Source of the DNA: CAZAKZ01 sp964485695
GTDB taxonomy: Bacteria; Planctomycetota; JAFGQW01
Assembly: GCA_964485695.1 (NCBI GenBank)
Contig: CAZAKZ010000242.1
Span: 1 to 6,144, forward strand
Direction: 5' to 3'
Length of the DNA stretch: 6,144 nucleotides
In this document: in pieces, positions 1 to 6,095 of the stretch
How positions within the stretch are numbered: position 1 is the first letter of the stretch
How the letters are laid out: each line of letters opens with the position of its first letter
Notes under the pieces: model-generated
Told to the model about the DNA's origin: nothing
The model's input: the letters and a program-made list of their open reading frames with translations, nothing else
The model's database searches: none
Made by a program: the position numbers and the translations under genes

Positions 1-77
1 AAGCATATCACATCACGACTACTATGTCCCGATAATTATGTGAGGCTGTATAGTAACGGTTTGAAACGAAGATCCTC

Positions 78-809
78 ATGGAAGATCCGACCGGTCCCCG
101 CGATTTTGCCACCACGCACTGGAGCCTTGTGGTGGCGGCCCAGCCCGACGAGGCGAGCCAGTCGCGTGCTCGAAGGGCGCTGGAGGCGCTTTGCCGGGCC
201 TACTGGTATCCTCTCTATGCCTTCGTGCGCAACCGCGGGTATTCGTCGAGCGACGCCCAGGATCTGACGCAGTCGTTTTTCACGCGGATAATCGAGACCA
301 GCGGACTGGCCTCCGCGGATCCCGACCGGGGCCGGTTTCGCTCTTACCTGCTCGGCGCGATGAAGCATCTCCTGGCCGTTGAATGGCATCGCGTCAGGGC
401 CCAGAAGCGCGGCGGCGGCGTGACCTTCCTGGAGCTGGATGCGCTCGATCCTGAAGCTCGATACGCTCTGGAGCCGGCCCGGCCGGCCGATCCCGATGCG
501 GATTTCGATCGGGAATGGGCCCAGGAGTCGATCGCACGCGCCATGGAAAGGCTGCGAGCCGAATCAGAAGCCGGCGGCAAGGGCGATGTGTTCGAGGCGC
601 TCAAGGGGAGCCTTGTCGGCGAGGCGCCGGCGCGGAGTGACATTGCCGCGCGGCTTGGAATGACCGAGGGCGCAGTGAAGGTAGCGGTGCATCGGCTGCG
701 GCAGCGCTACCGGGAGCTTCTACGAGCAGGAATCGCGGAAACCGTCAGCGATCCATCGGACATCGATGGCGAGATGCGTTACCTCCTGGCCGCTCTCCGA
801 AAAAAATAG
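78..809 (+). CDS. ECF-type RNA polymerase sigma factor, kinase-linked group
   Basis: This 243-residue protein probably directs RNA polymerase to a specific set of promoters. Residues about 32-105 form sigma region 2: an AYWYPLYAFVR helix, then DAQDLTQSFF (59-68), which matches the core-binding DAEDLTQ-type motif, then RGRFRSYLLGAMKHLL. Residues about 150-215 form region 4, ending in a helix-turn-helix (SDIAARLGMTEGAVKVAVHRLR, about 187-208). Region 3 is absent, as in ECF factors. The opening FATTHWSLVVAA and the tail after the helix-turn-helix (IAETVSDPSDIDGEMRYLLAAL) are, from memory, typical of the sigma factors encoded next to Ser/Thr kinases in Planctomycetota, Verrucomicrobiota and Acidobacteriota. 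The kinase gene follows 93 bp downstream on the same strand. No anti-sigma gene is visible, so control by phosphorylation is a reasonable inference, with precedent in kinase-activated ECF factors. The ATG at 78 has only a weak purine stretch upstream, but it matches the family start. The target promoters are unknown. Confidence 0.9.
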   Translation: MEDPTGPRDFATTHWSLVVAAQPDEASQSRARRALEALCRAYWYPLYAFVRNRGYSSSDAQDLTQSFFTRIIETSGLASADPDRGRFRSYLLGAMKHLLAVEWHRVRAQKRGGGVTFLELDALDPEARYALEPARPADPDADFDREWAQESIARAMERLRAESEAGGKGDVFEALKGSLVGEAPARSDIAARLGMTEGAVKVAVHRLRQRYRELLRAGIAETVSDPSDIDGEMRYLLAALRKK

Positions 810-839
810 GAATTTTTCCTGTAACCGGAGACCGACGTT

Positions 840-884
840 CTTTCACGGAATTGTGAGGGCCGTCAGATTTGTCGCCCGTGAAAG
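840..884 (+). repeat. 9-bp perfect inverted repeat in the kinase leader
   Basis: CTTTCACGG (840-848) and its exact complement CCGTGAAAG (876-884) flank a 27-nt spacer, ending 18 bp before the kinase ATG. In RNA the arms could form a stem just upstream of the ribosome site (GGAG, 891-894). In DNA they could be a two-armed protein-binding site. There is no T-run after the second arm, so it is not an intrinsic terminator. Its function is unknown; the regulatory label is an inference from position. Confidence 0.4.
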
Positions 885-902
885 CCGTCTGGAGTCCGAT
901 CC

Positions 903-3545
903 ATGAACAATACGAGTTCCCCTGCTTGCCCCCGCTGCGGCGCGCCGATCCCGTCGGACGCGACCGATCAGCTCTGTCCCGCATGCCTCCTGTCGGGCGC
1001 CCTGGCTGCACCGGACCAACCACCCGCCCCGCCCGAGCCCACGGAATTCCCCCGCGAATTCGGCCGATACCGGCTGCTCGGTTTGCTCGGAACCGGCGGC
1101 ATGGGCACGGTCTACGAGGCCGAACACCTCGAGACCGGGCGCCGTGTCGCCCTGAAAATGCTCGCACAGAAACTCGACTCGCCGGAGATGCGCCAGCGGT
1201 TTCTCCGCGAAGGCCGCCTCGCCGCGAGCATCAACCATCCCAACAGCCTCTACATTTTCGGGTCCGAGGAGATCGAGGGCGTCCCGGTGATCACCATGGA
1301 GATCGCCGGCAGCGGCAACCTCAAGGACAAGCTCAAGAAGCGCGGCCCGCTCCCGGTGAGGTCGGCGGTCGACGCGATTCTCGACGTGATCACCGGTCTG
1401 GAAGCCGCGTACGCGGCCGGGGTGCTGCACCGCGACGTCAAGCCGTCCAACTGTTTCGTCAGCCCGGACGGTTCGGTGAAGGTGGGCGATTTCGGTCTTT
1501 CGGTGTCCACGCTGGCGAGGGACGACACCTATGCCACCGCCACCGGCGTCATCATGGGCACCCCTGCGTATGCGCCGCCGGAACAGCTTCGCGGCGATGA
1601 ATTGGACGTGCGCGCCGATATCTATTCCGTGGGAGCGACGCTGTTCACCCTCCTCACCGGAAAGGCGCCGTTCGAGGGGAAGAATGCGGTGCAGGTCGTC
1701 GCCAACGTGGTCAACCAGAAGCCGAAACAGCTGAGTGAACTGCGTGAAAACGTGCCGCCGGACCTCGAGCGGGTGGTGGCCCGCTGCCTCGCCAAGGAAC
1801 CGGAGGGACGCTACGGCGACTACATGGCGCTGCGCAATGCGCTGCTGCCTTTCAGCTCCAGGGAGCCGGAACCGGCCTCCATGAAGGTCCGTGCTGCGGC
1901 AGGCTGGATCGATTACCTGATCGCCTTCTTGGTCCCATATGTGATCCTCATGCTCTGCATCGGGAACGAGGACTTTCATTTCCGGCATTTCTTTGAACGC
2001 AGTCTCTATTCTGCGAGACACCATATCGCGTTTCTCGGCTTCGGTCTCCTCTACTTCAGTATCGTCGAGGGGATCTGGGGCGCCGGCCTCGGAAAGCGGC
2101 TCAAGGGATTGCGCGTTGTCCGCACGGACGGTGGACTGCCGGGCGTCGGGCGGGCGCTGTTCCGGATCCTCATTCCCGTTCTCTGTATCGAAGGCATCCG
2201 GATTCCCCTCCTGATGGCGACCATCACCGCCACCCATATCAACGACCTGACCGTTGCTGAAATCGTGGTCTATTCGGCCGCCACTTCTCTCTGCCCCTGT
2301 ATCCCGGTCTTGTTGGTATTGAGGGCGCGCCGCGATAACGGGTTTGCCACGGTCTGGGACCTCGCCAGCGGGACGAGGGTGGTGGTGAAGCCGAAGGGCA
2401 CAGCGCGGCCGTCGATGGAGCCCGCGGTTCAGCCGGAAGTTTCCGCCGAGGGGGTGGAATCGATCGGGCCTTTCCGGATCATCGAGGAAGTGGTTCCCGG
2501 AAAGTGGATCGCTGGCGCCGATCCCGTGCTGCGCCGCCGGGTCTGGCTGCTGCGGCGAACGTCACCGGAGCTGTCTCTTGCTCGAAGAGATCTTGCCCGG
2601 TCCGGCCGGTTGCGCTGGTTGCAGAAGGTGGAGACGAGTGATGCTGCCTGGGATGTCTTCGAGGCGATTCAGGGCGCGCCGCTTCCCGGCCTGGTCGACT
2701 GCGGAAAGCGAGTGCCCTGGGGAACCCTTCGTCACTGGCTCCACGACCTGGCGTCGGAACTGTGGGCGGCCGCCGGGGATCGAACCCTGCCCGCCGAACT
2801 GAGCCTCGATCACATCTGGATCACCGCACGGGGAGAAGCCGTCCTGCTCGACGAACCCTGGCCCGGTGTCGAAACGTTCGCCAAAAGCATCCCTGTTGGA
2901 GACGTGGCCGGCCAGCAACGTTTTCTGAATACAGTCGCCGCTTGCGTGGATCCGACCGGTCTACCCCTTCACGCCCGGCCTGTGCTGCAGAATCTCGAGG
3001 ACGGGAAGTTCGAGAAACTCAGCTTCCTCACCGGAACCCTGCGCGGACTCATGGACAGACCCGCCGAGGTCAGCAGGGGGATTCGAGCCGGGTCGATCTT
3101 CATGATGCCTCTCTACGTCTGGATCATGGTCCTTGTCGGATCCTGTCAAGGGGCGGAATGGCTCTACGAGATGATTGGAGACTCCATGGGATCTCTGGCC
3201 ATGACCACGGCCATGGGGGTCCTGGCCGCCTTCGCCCTGATGCATTTCGTGGAGGCGCCGTTCCGCACCACCACCAGTCACGCCGTATTCAGACTGGCGG
3301 TGATCAACGCCGAGGGAAAACCCGCCGCTACATCCCAACTGCTCGTTCGCTGGGCCATCGTCTGGCTGCCGCTGCTGGTTCCTATGGTGTTCGTGGCCCT
3401 GTTGTCGAAAACGGCCGGAGGCGCAGCTTTCGTCTCAGGTCTGGTCCTGCTTCTCCTGTGGATCAGCGCGGCCGTCCATGCCGTCGTTCATCCCAACCGC
3501 GGACTGCACGATCGGCTGGCCGGCACCTGGGTGGTTCGGCGCTGA
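903..3545 (+). CDS. Membrane Ser/Thr protein kinase with zinc ribbon, two RDD domains and an internal pseudokinase
   Basis: This 880-residue protein is predicted to phosphorylate Ser/Thr residues in cytoplasmic partners while anchored in the inner membrane. Residues 9-28 form a zinc-ribbon-like CPRC-x12-CPAC motif, followed by a Pro-rich linker. Residues about 54-316 are a Hanks-type kinase with all the expected parts: glycine loop GTGGMG (63-68), K85, helix-C E103, HRDVKPSN (176-183), DFG (196-198) and PPE (225-227). Residues about 327-495 are an RDD membrane domain with several hydrophobic helices, the motif GLGKRLKGLRVV and the ending DLASGTRVVV. Residues about 518-715 look like a second, degenerate kinase domain: RRVWLLRR stands in place of RRVALKML, and PAELSLDH in place of HRDVKPSN. 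Residues about 724-880 are a second RDD domain ending LHDRLAGTWVVRR. The ATG has GGAG eight bases upstream (891-894). It follows the sigma gene and converges on the M19 gene with a 20-bp gap. The first kinase call is secure; the pseudokinase is my own alignment. Confidence 0.93.
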   Translation: MNNTSSPACPRCGAPIPSDATDQLCPACLLSGALAAPDQPPAPPEPTEFPREFGRYRLLGLLGTGGMGTVYEAEHLETGRRVALKMLAQKLDSPEMRQRFLREGRLAASINHPNSLYIFGSEEIEGVPVITMEIAGSGNLKDKLKKRGPLPVRSAVDAILDVITGLEAAYAAGVLHRDVKPSNCFVSPDGSVKVGDFGLSVSTLARDDTYATATGVIMGTPAYAPPEQLRGDELDVRADIYSVGATLFTLLTGKAPFEGKNAVQVVANVVNQKPKQLSELRENVPPDLERVVARCLAKEPEGRYGDYMALRNALLPFSSREPEPASMKVRAAAGWIDYLIAFLVPYVILMLCIGNEDFHFRHFFERSLYSARHHIAFLGFGLLYFSIVEGIWGAGLGKRLKGLRVVRTDGGLPGVGRALFRILIPVLCIEGIRIPLLMATITATHINDLTVAEIVVYSAATSLCPCIPVLLVLRARRDNGFATVWDLASGTRVVVKPKGTARPSMEPAVQPEVSAEGVESIGPFRIIEEVVPGKWIAGADPVLRRRVWLLRRTSPELSLARRDLARSGRLRWLQKVETSDAAWDVFEAIQGAPLPGLVDCGKRVPWGTLRHWLHDLASELWAAAGDRTLPAELSLDHIWITARGEAVLLDEPWPGVETFAKSIPVGDVAGQQRFLNTVAACVDPTGLPLHARPVLQNLEDGKFEKLSFLTGTLRGLMDRPAEVSRGIRAGSIFMMPLYVWIMVLVGSCQGAEWLYEMIGDSMGSLAMTTAMGVLAAFALMHFVEAPFRTTTSHAVFRLAVINAEGKPAATSQLLVRWAIVWLPLLVPMVFVALLSKTAGGAAFVSGLVLLLLWISAAVHAVVHPNRGLHDRLAGTWVVRR

Positions 3546-3565
3546 GTCTCCTGTTTTCGAGGGGA

Positions 3566-5305
3566 TCAGTTCCAGAGCGAAAAAAAACGGGGGCGAGTCG
3601 TGGTGGTCCCTTTCCCGTTCCGGGCGACGACTAGCCAACTGTACCCGTCGAACTGCGCCAGCCGCTTCTTCGGCACCTCGACGCGAACTCCCTGCAGGTC
3701 TCTCTCTACGTGAACTTTCGATGCCGCTCCCCCGTCCAGACCGCAGACTACCAGATCGTATCGTGGTTCCGGCACGGCGATCGCCTTCGAAGGTTTCCAG
3801 GAAAAGACGACCCGGTCTCCGCAAAACTGCACGGGCTCCAGGATCGGCTGTGTATGCCCCACGAGAATCTCCTGGTAGAGGCGCACCAGGTTCTCCCCCA
3901 GGATCTTCCGGAGATCGTTCACCGCATACTTCGGACGCCCGTCCCGGGTCAGTTTTGAAAGCCGCTGGATGACGAGCTTCCACCGCCGGTAGGACGAGAG
4001 TTCGGATCCGGGATAGAACTTGCTCTCCTCCGGCCACCCGTTGAGGTATCCGTCGCTCGACAGCGCCACGTGGTCGATCCCGACAAGGTCGACCAGGTGG
4101 TCCACGTGCTCGATGAAGTCCGAAAGATCGCCGCCGTCGCTCTCCGTGTCGAGGAAGGGACCGATGGCCGTGACGGCAATGACCCCTCCCGACTCCGCGA
4201 TCGCCCGGAGCGCGGAGTCTCCCATGTTGCGCTGGCGGTGACGCCTCCGGTCCGCGGACCGGGGCAGGAGGGACCGGACGTTGGCGTGGTTGGCAAGCAC
4301 CGGAACGCCGGCCGCCTTCACCGTCTCCATCACCGTCCGGTCGTTGCAGTGCGACACGTCGATGATCATATGGAGCTTCACCATCCGTGCGACGGCCGCT
4401 CTCCCCAGCTTCGTCAGTCCGAGATCACGTCCGGAGTCCACCCCTTCCATGAAGTCACCGGTCCCCCCTCCAATCTGCTCGTCTGCGGCCTGGTTCGGCC
4501 TGTCGGACCTGCCGTATGCGATCTGGAAGATGCGAAGGCCGTCCGTATACATCCGGTCGATCCTCTTGACGTCGCCATCCAGTGGGAAGTGCTTCTGCGA
4601 GTAGAGCAGCACCGCCACCTGTCTCGCCTGCCGGGCGCGCTCCAGATCGTACGAGGTCCGGACCCGGCGATAGTGCTTGCGGGCATCGAGATAGTCGCTC
4701 ATCCTGCGGATCGAACGGCGGGCTTCACCTTCCCGGTAGGAGTAGGTGAGGGTCAGGGCATTGATGCCGAGGGTGCGAAGCTCGTTCTGGACTTCCCTGT
4801 CGGGCACCTTGCGGATGCGGGTGTAGCCTCGGCTGTCCGCCTTCCCGTCGTGGAACCACGGCTGCAGGTTTCCGTCCACGACAAGCGTTTTTGAAAACAG
4901 GCGATCGACCTCGAAGTCGTTCAACGGCGAAACGAGGAGGTCATCCGGCACTTGAACGTCCCTCACCGGGCTGCGAAACTTCCTCCCGTGGTTGTACCCC
5001 AGCCACTGGTATCGCAGCCGAAGCCCCGAGAACGATCTGCTCCCGGGAAGCAGGCATTTCAGGTTCCGGCCGTTCCTCTTCTCCACCGGCACGGGCGCGG
5101 GATTCCAGCCGGGCCGGGCGACGCCGAACCGGACCTGGAACCGGCAGGAGCCGGACACCTCACGGTCCGGAGTCGCATGGAGGGAGAGTCGCTTGCCGTC
5201 GGATTCGATCCACGTCCGGGTGAATGCAGGCACAACATCAGCAGATTGCTGTGGTATGGCAAGTGTCCCTGCAACGATCAAACAGTGGAGAAGGGGCAGA
5301 GCCAA
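3566..5305 (-). CDS. Exported peptidase M19 (membrane dipeptidase-like) protein, probable degenerate metal site
   Basis: From the TTG at 5305 this is a 579-residue protein (610 residues if the upstream TTG at 5398 is used). Residues 2-22 are hydrophobic and resemble a signal peptide ending near QQSA, so it is probably exported, although the usual basic N-terminal residues are missing. Residues about 24-125 are an unassigned, probably beta-rich domain. Residues about 139-481 match peptidase M19: DLGLTKLGRAAVARMV, MIIDVSH (H319), VLANHANVRSL (H340), RN (359-360), HVALSSDG (D418) and the helix ending LGENLVRLYQEIL. Residues about 485-579 look like a fibronectin-III-type beta sandwich (VVFSWKP, YDLVV, YSWLVVARNG). 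M19 enzymes hydrolyse dipeptides using two zinc ions. Here the usual DGHND motif reads DGNLQ (144-148) and the bridging Glu position best aligns with Q237, so three of five ligands appear changed. It may be inactive, or it may bind rather than cleave. Family call is firm; activity is doubtful. Confidence 0.85.
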   Translation of the reverse strand: MALPLLHCLIVAGTLAIPQQSADVVPAFTRTWIESDGKRLSLHATPDREVSGSCRFQVRFGVARPGWNPAPVPVEKRNGRNLKCLLPGSRSFSGLRLRYQWLGYNHGRKFRSPVRDVQVPDDLLVSPLNDFEVDRLFSKTLVVDGNLQPWFHDGKADSRGYTRIRKVPDREVQNELRTLGINALTLTYSYREGEARRSIRRMSDYLDARKHYRRVRTSYDLERARQARQVAVLLYSQKHFPLDGDVKRIDRMYTDGLRIFQIAYGRSDRPNQAADEQIGGGTGDFMEGVDSGRDLGLTKLGRAAVARMVKLHMIIDVSHCNDRTVMETVKAAGVPVLANHANVRSLLPRSADRRRHRQRNMGDSALRAIAESGGVIAVTAIGPFLDTESDGGDLSDFIEHVDHLVDLVGIDHVALSSDGYLNGWPEESKFYPGSELSSYRRWKLVIQRLSKLTRDGRPKYAVNDLRKILGENLVRLYQEILVGHTQPILEPVQFCGDRVVFSWKPSKAIAVPEPRYDLVVCGLDGGAASKVHVERDLQGVRVEVPKKRLAQFDGYSWLVVARNGKGTTTTRPRFFSLWN

Positions 5306-5311
5306 TTCGTT

Positions 5312-5320
5312 CTCCTTCCT
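5312..5320 (-). promoter_or_regulatory. Strong ribosome-binding site that sets the M19 start
   Basis: On the minus strand AGGAAGGAG lies six bases before the TTG at 5305. The next in-frame candidate, the TTG at 5398, has only a poor purine match upstream. Starting at 5305 also puts the hydrophobic signal-like segment at the very N-terminus, whereas the longer version would begin with about 31 polar residues. Both points favour the 5305 start. Confidence 0.6.
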
Positions 5321-5368
5321 GGAGAGGTATCCGGCACCGCCGTGGATTCCGGGCCGGGAGCTGTCCGG

Positions 5369-5398
5369 GTCATAACCGGTATTCAAAATCGGTGTCAA
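5369..5398 (-). promoter_or_regulatory. Candidate sigma-70-type promoter of the M19 gene
   Basis: The minus strand reads TTGACA (5398-5393), an exact -35 consensus, followed after 17 bases by TTATGA (5375-5370), or after 18 by TATGAC (5374-5369), as a plausible -10. Transcription would begin near 5362, leaving a leader of roughly 55 nt before the TTG at 5305. The -35 box itself includes the alternative upstream TTG at 5398, which could not then be translated from this transcript. Read by eye only. Confidence 0.4.
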
Positions 5399-5442
5399 GT
5401 CGTTTTCCGGGAGGTCGTACGCCGAATCCCTAAGGAAAATTC

Positions 5443-5523
5443 ATGAAGAATCGCTGGAGCGGCCAACTGCAGATCTGTCCTGGATGGAGACGCCCCTTGA
5501 ACCTGAATAAAATACTATTTTGA
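5443..5523 (+). CDS. Possible 26-residue mini-ORF (unproven)
   Basis: An ATG at 5443 is preceded by AAGGAA (5432-5437), with well-placed spacing for a ribosome site, and opens a 26-codon frame ending in TGA at 5521-5523. The peptide begins MKNRWSGQLQICPGWRRP and ends NKILF; it is basic, with no recognisable domain or signal. It could be a leader peptide or a small protein, but a frame this short arises easily by chance and no clear promoter precedes it. Confidence 0.15.
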   Translation: MKNRWSGQLQICPGWRRPLNLNKILF

Positions 5524-5528
5524 TGTTA

Positions 5529-5556
5529 TTGAATTTCAGGAAGGCCTCAAGATAAT
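5529..5556 (+). promoter_or_regulatory. Candidate promoter of the small secreted-protein gene
   Basis: TTGAAT (5529-5534) and GATAAT (5551-5556) are separated by 16 bases and match the sigma-70 consensus at four and five of six positions. The start of transcription would fall near 5563, giving a leader of about 90 nt before the ATG at 5655. The palindrome TGCCAATGGCA (5564-5574) lies right at this predicted start and could be an operator. These are predictions from pattern only. Confidence 0.35.
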
Positions 5557-5563
5557 GGGCTTC

Positions 5564-5574
5564 TGCCAATGGCA
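5564..5574. repeat. 11-bp palindrome at the predicted transcription start
   Basis: TGCCA-A-TGGCA is a perfect inverted repeat with a one-base centre. Its position over the predicted start site would suit a repressor site. It is too tight to form a normal RNA hairpin. Its length is modest, so chance occurrence is possible. Confidence 0.25.
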
Positions 5575-5644
5575 AGGACTTTGTGAGGGAGATGCCATCT
5601 TCCTTGATCTTCAACACTTTGATTTTTGGATACTATTTTAGAAT

Positions 5645-5649
5645 GGAGG
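5645..5649 (+). promoter_or_regulatory. Ribosome-binding site that sets the start of the secreted protein
   Basis: GGAGG lies five bases before the ATG at 5655 and overlaps an in-frame upstream ATG at 5643, which lacks such a site itself. Starting at 5655 also gives a classic signal peptide (MRRSLLVFAG...), so 5655 is preferred over 5643 and the GTG at 5583. Confidence 0.65.
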
Positions 5650-5654
5650 ACTAC

Positions 5655-6095
5655 ATGCGCAGATCTCTGCTCGTTTTTGCGGGCATCTTGGCTGTGGCAC
5701 TTCTCACGGTTTCGGCCTCCTCCCAGACCTGCTCCAAGCTCACCGCTACCGGAACCGGCAAACCGGGTACGGAACTCACATTTGCTCTGACCGGAGCCGA
5801 CAAGGAGGCACTGGCAGTGATCATGGTCAGCCCGAAAGTCGGGAAGACCGTTCTCAAGATCGGTCCTCTCGGAACCCTGACACTCGGCCTTGCGAAGCCC
5901 ACCATACCAATCTTCATCGGCAAGACCGATGAGAAGGGGAATGCAAAGGCGATCGTGAAGCTCCCACAGTGGAACTTCCCGCAGATCGCCTTGAACGCCC
6001 AGGCATTCACCGCGGTCTTCAGTCTGAAGCCGCCCGGGCCCCCGAAGCTGACCTTCTGCACCTCCAACGTGGCGAAGTTCACGATCGGCGGCTAA
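5655..6095 (+). CDS. Small secreted beta-rich protein, function unknown
   Basis: The 146-residue product starts with a standard signal peptide: MRRS, then a hydrophobic core to about residue 19, with likely cleavage after VSA at 21. The mature part begins SSQTCSKL and is made of alternating short strands, with GTGKPGTELTFALTG (33-47) near its start, FIGKTDEKGNAKAIVKLP in the middle and LNAQAFTAVF near the end. C26 and C135 are the only cysteines and could form a disulfide linking the two ends. This pattern (a Gly/Pro-opened strand, a change-with-Gly turn, a late LxxQA motif and a final strand after TSN) resembles the small beta-sandwich domains common in secreted planctomycete proteins; that comparison is from memory. 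It lacks a lipobox, membrane anchor or catalytic motif. It is transcribed divergently from the M19 gene. A structural or adhesive role outside the cytoplasm is possible, but no specific function can be stated. Confidence 0.75.
   Translation: MRRSLLVFAGILAVALLTVSASSQTCSKLTATGTGKPGTELTFALTGADKEALAVIMVSPKVGKTVLKIGPLGTLTLGLAKPTIPIFIGKTDEKGNAKAIVKLPQWNFPQIALNAQAFTAVFSLKPPGPPKLTFCTSNVAKFTIGG

Larger units (their letters stand above)
5399..5654. other. Divergent intergenic region, AT-richer near its right end
   Basis: This region separates the M19 gene from the small secreted-protein gene; with the 5305 start the true gap is 349 bp. It holds a possible mini-ORF (5443-5523), a direct repeat ATACTATTTT (5512-5521 and 5630-5639), a sigma-70-like promoter facing right (5529-5556) and an 11-bp palindrome (5564-5574). 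I see no tRNA, terminator hairpin or mobile-element end in it. Confidence 0.5.

Noticed and set aside
1..77. A sigma-70 promoter using TATAGT (49-54) or GATAAT (31-36) for the sigma factor gene
   Set aside because: Neither -10-like hexamer has a recognisable -35 at 16-18 bases. A 6-bp inverted pair TCACAT/ATGTGA (8-13, 38-43) is also too short to call.
806..822. Short hairpin AGGAA-TTT-TTCCT at the sigma gene stop, as a terminator
   Set aside because: The stem is only five strong pairs, is AT-rich and has no T-run after it; the downstream kinase is probably co-transcribed.
843..2237. A 464-residue open frame on the minus strand across the kinase gene
   Set aside because: It is antisense to a gene with clear kinase motifs, its translation is rich in Arg, Gly and His without any domain, and long antisense frames are expected in GC-rich DNA.
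3546..3600. A shared terminator between the convergent kinase and M19 genes
   Set aside because: The gap is only 20 bp, the possible stem TCTCC/GGGGA is weak, and the A8 run lies inside the M19 coding sequence without a GC-rich stem before it in either direction.
2762..3634. A 290-residue plus-strand frame overlapping the end of the kinase gene
   Set aside because: It is out of frame with the second RDD domain, which has clear family motifs; the translation is low-complexity and Arg-rich.
4070..4894. A 274-residue plus-strand frame inside the M19 gene
   Set aside because: It is antisense to conserved M19 motifs and shows no domain, signal or ribosome site of its own.
4952..5446. A 164-residue plus-strand frame running into the divergent gap
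   Set aside because: Most of it is antisense to the M19 N-terminal region and it has no recognisable domain.
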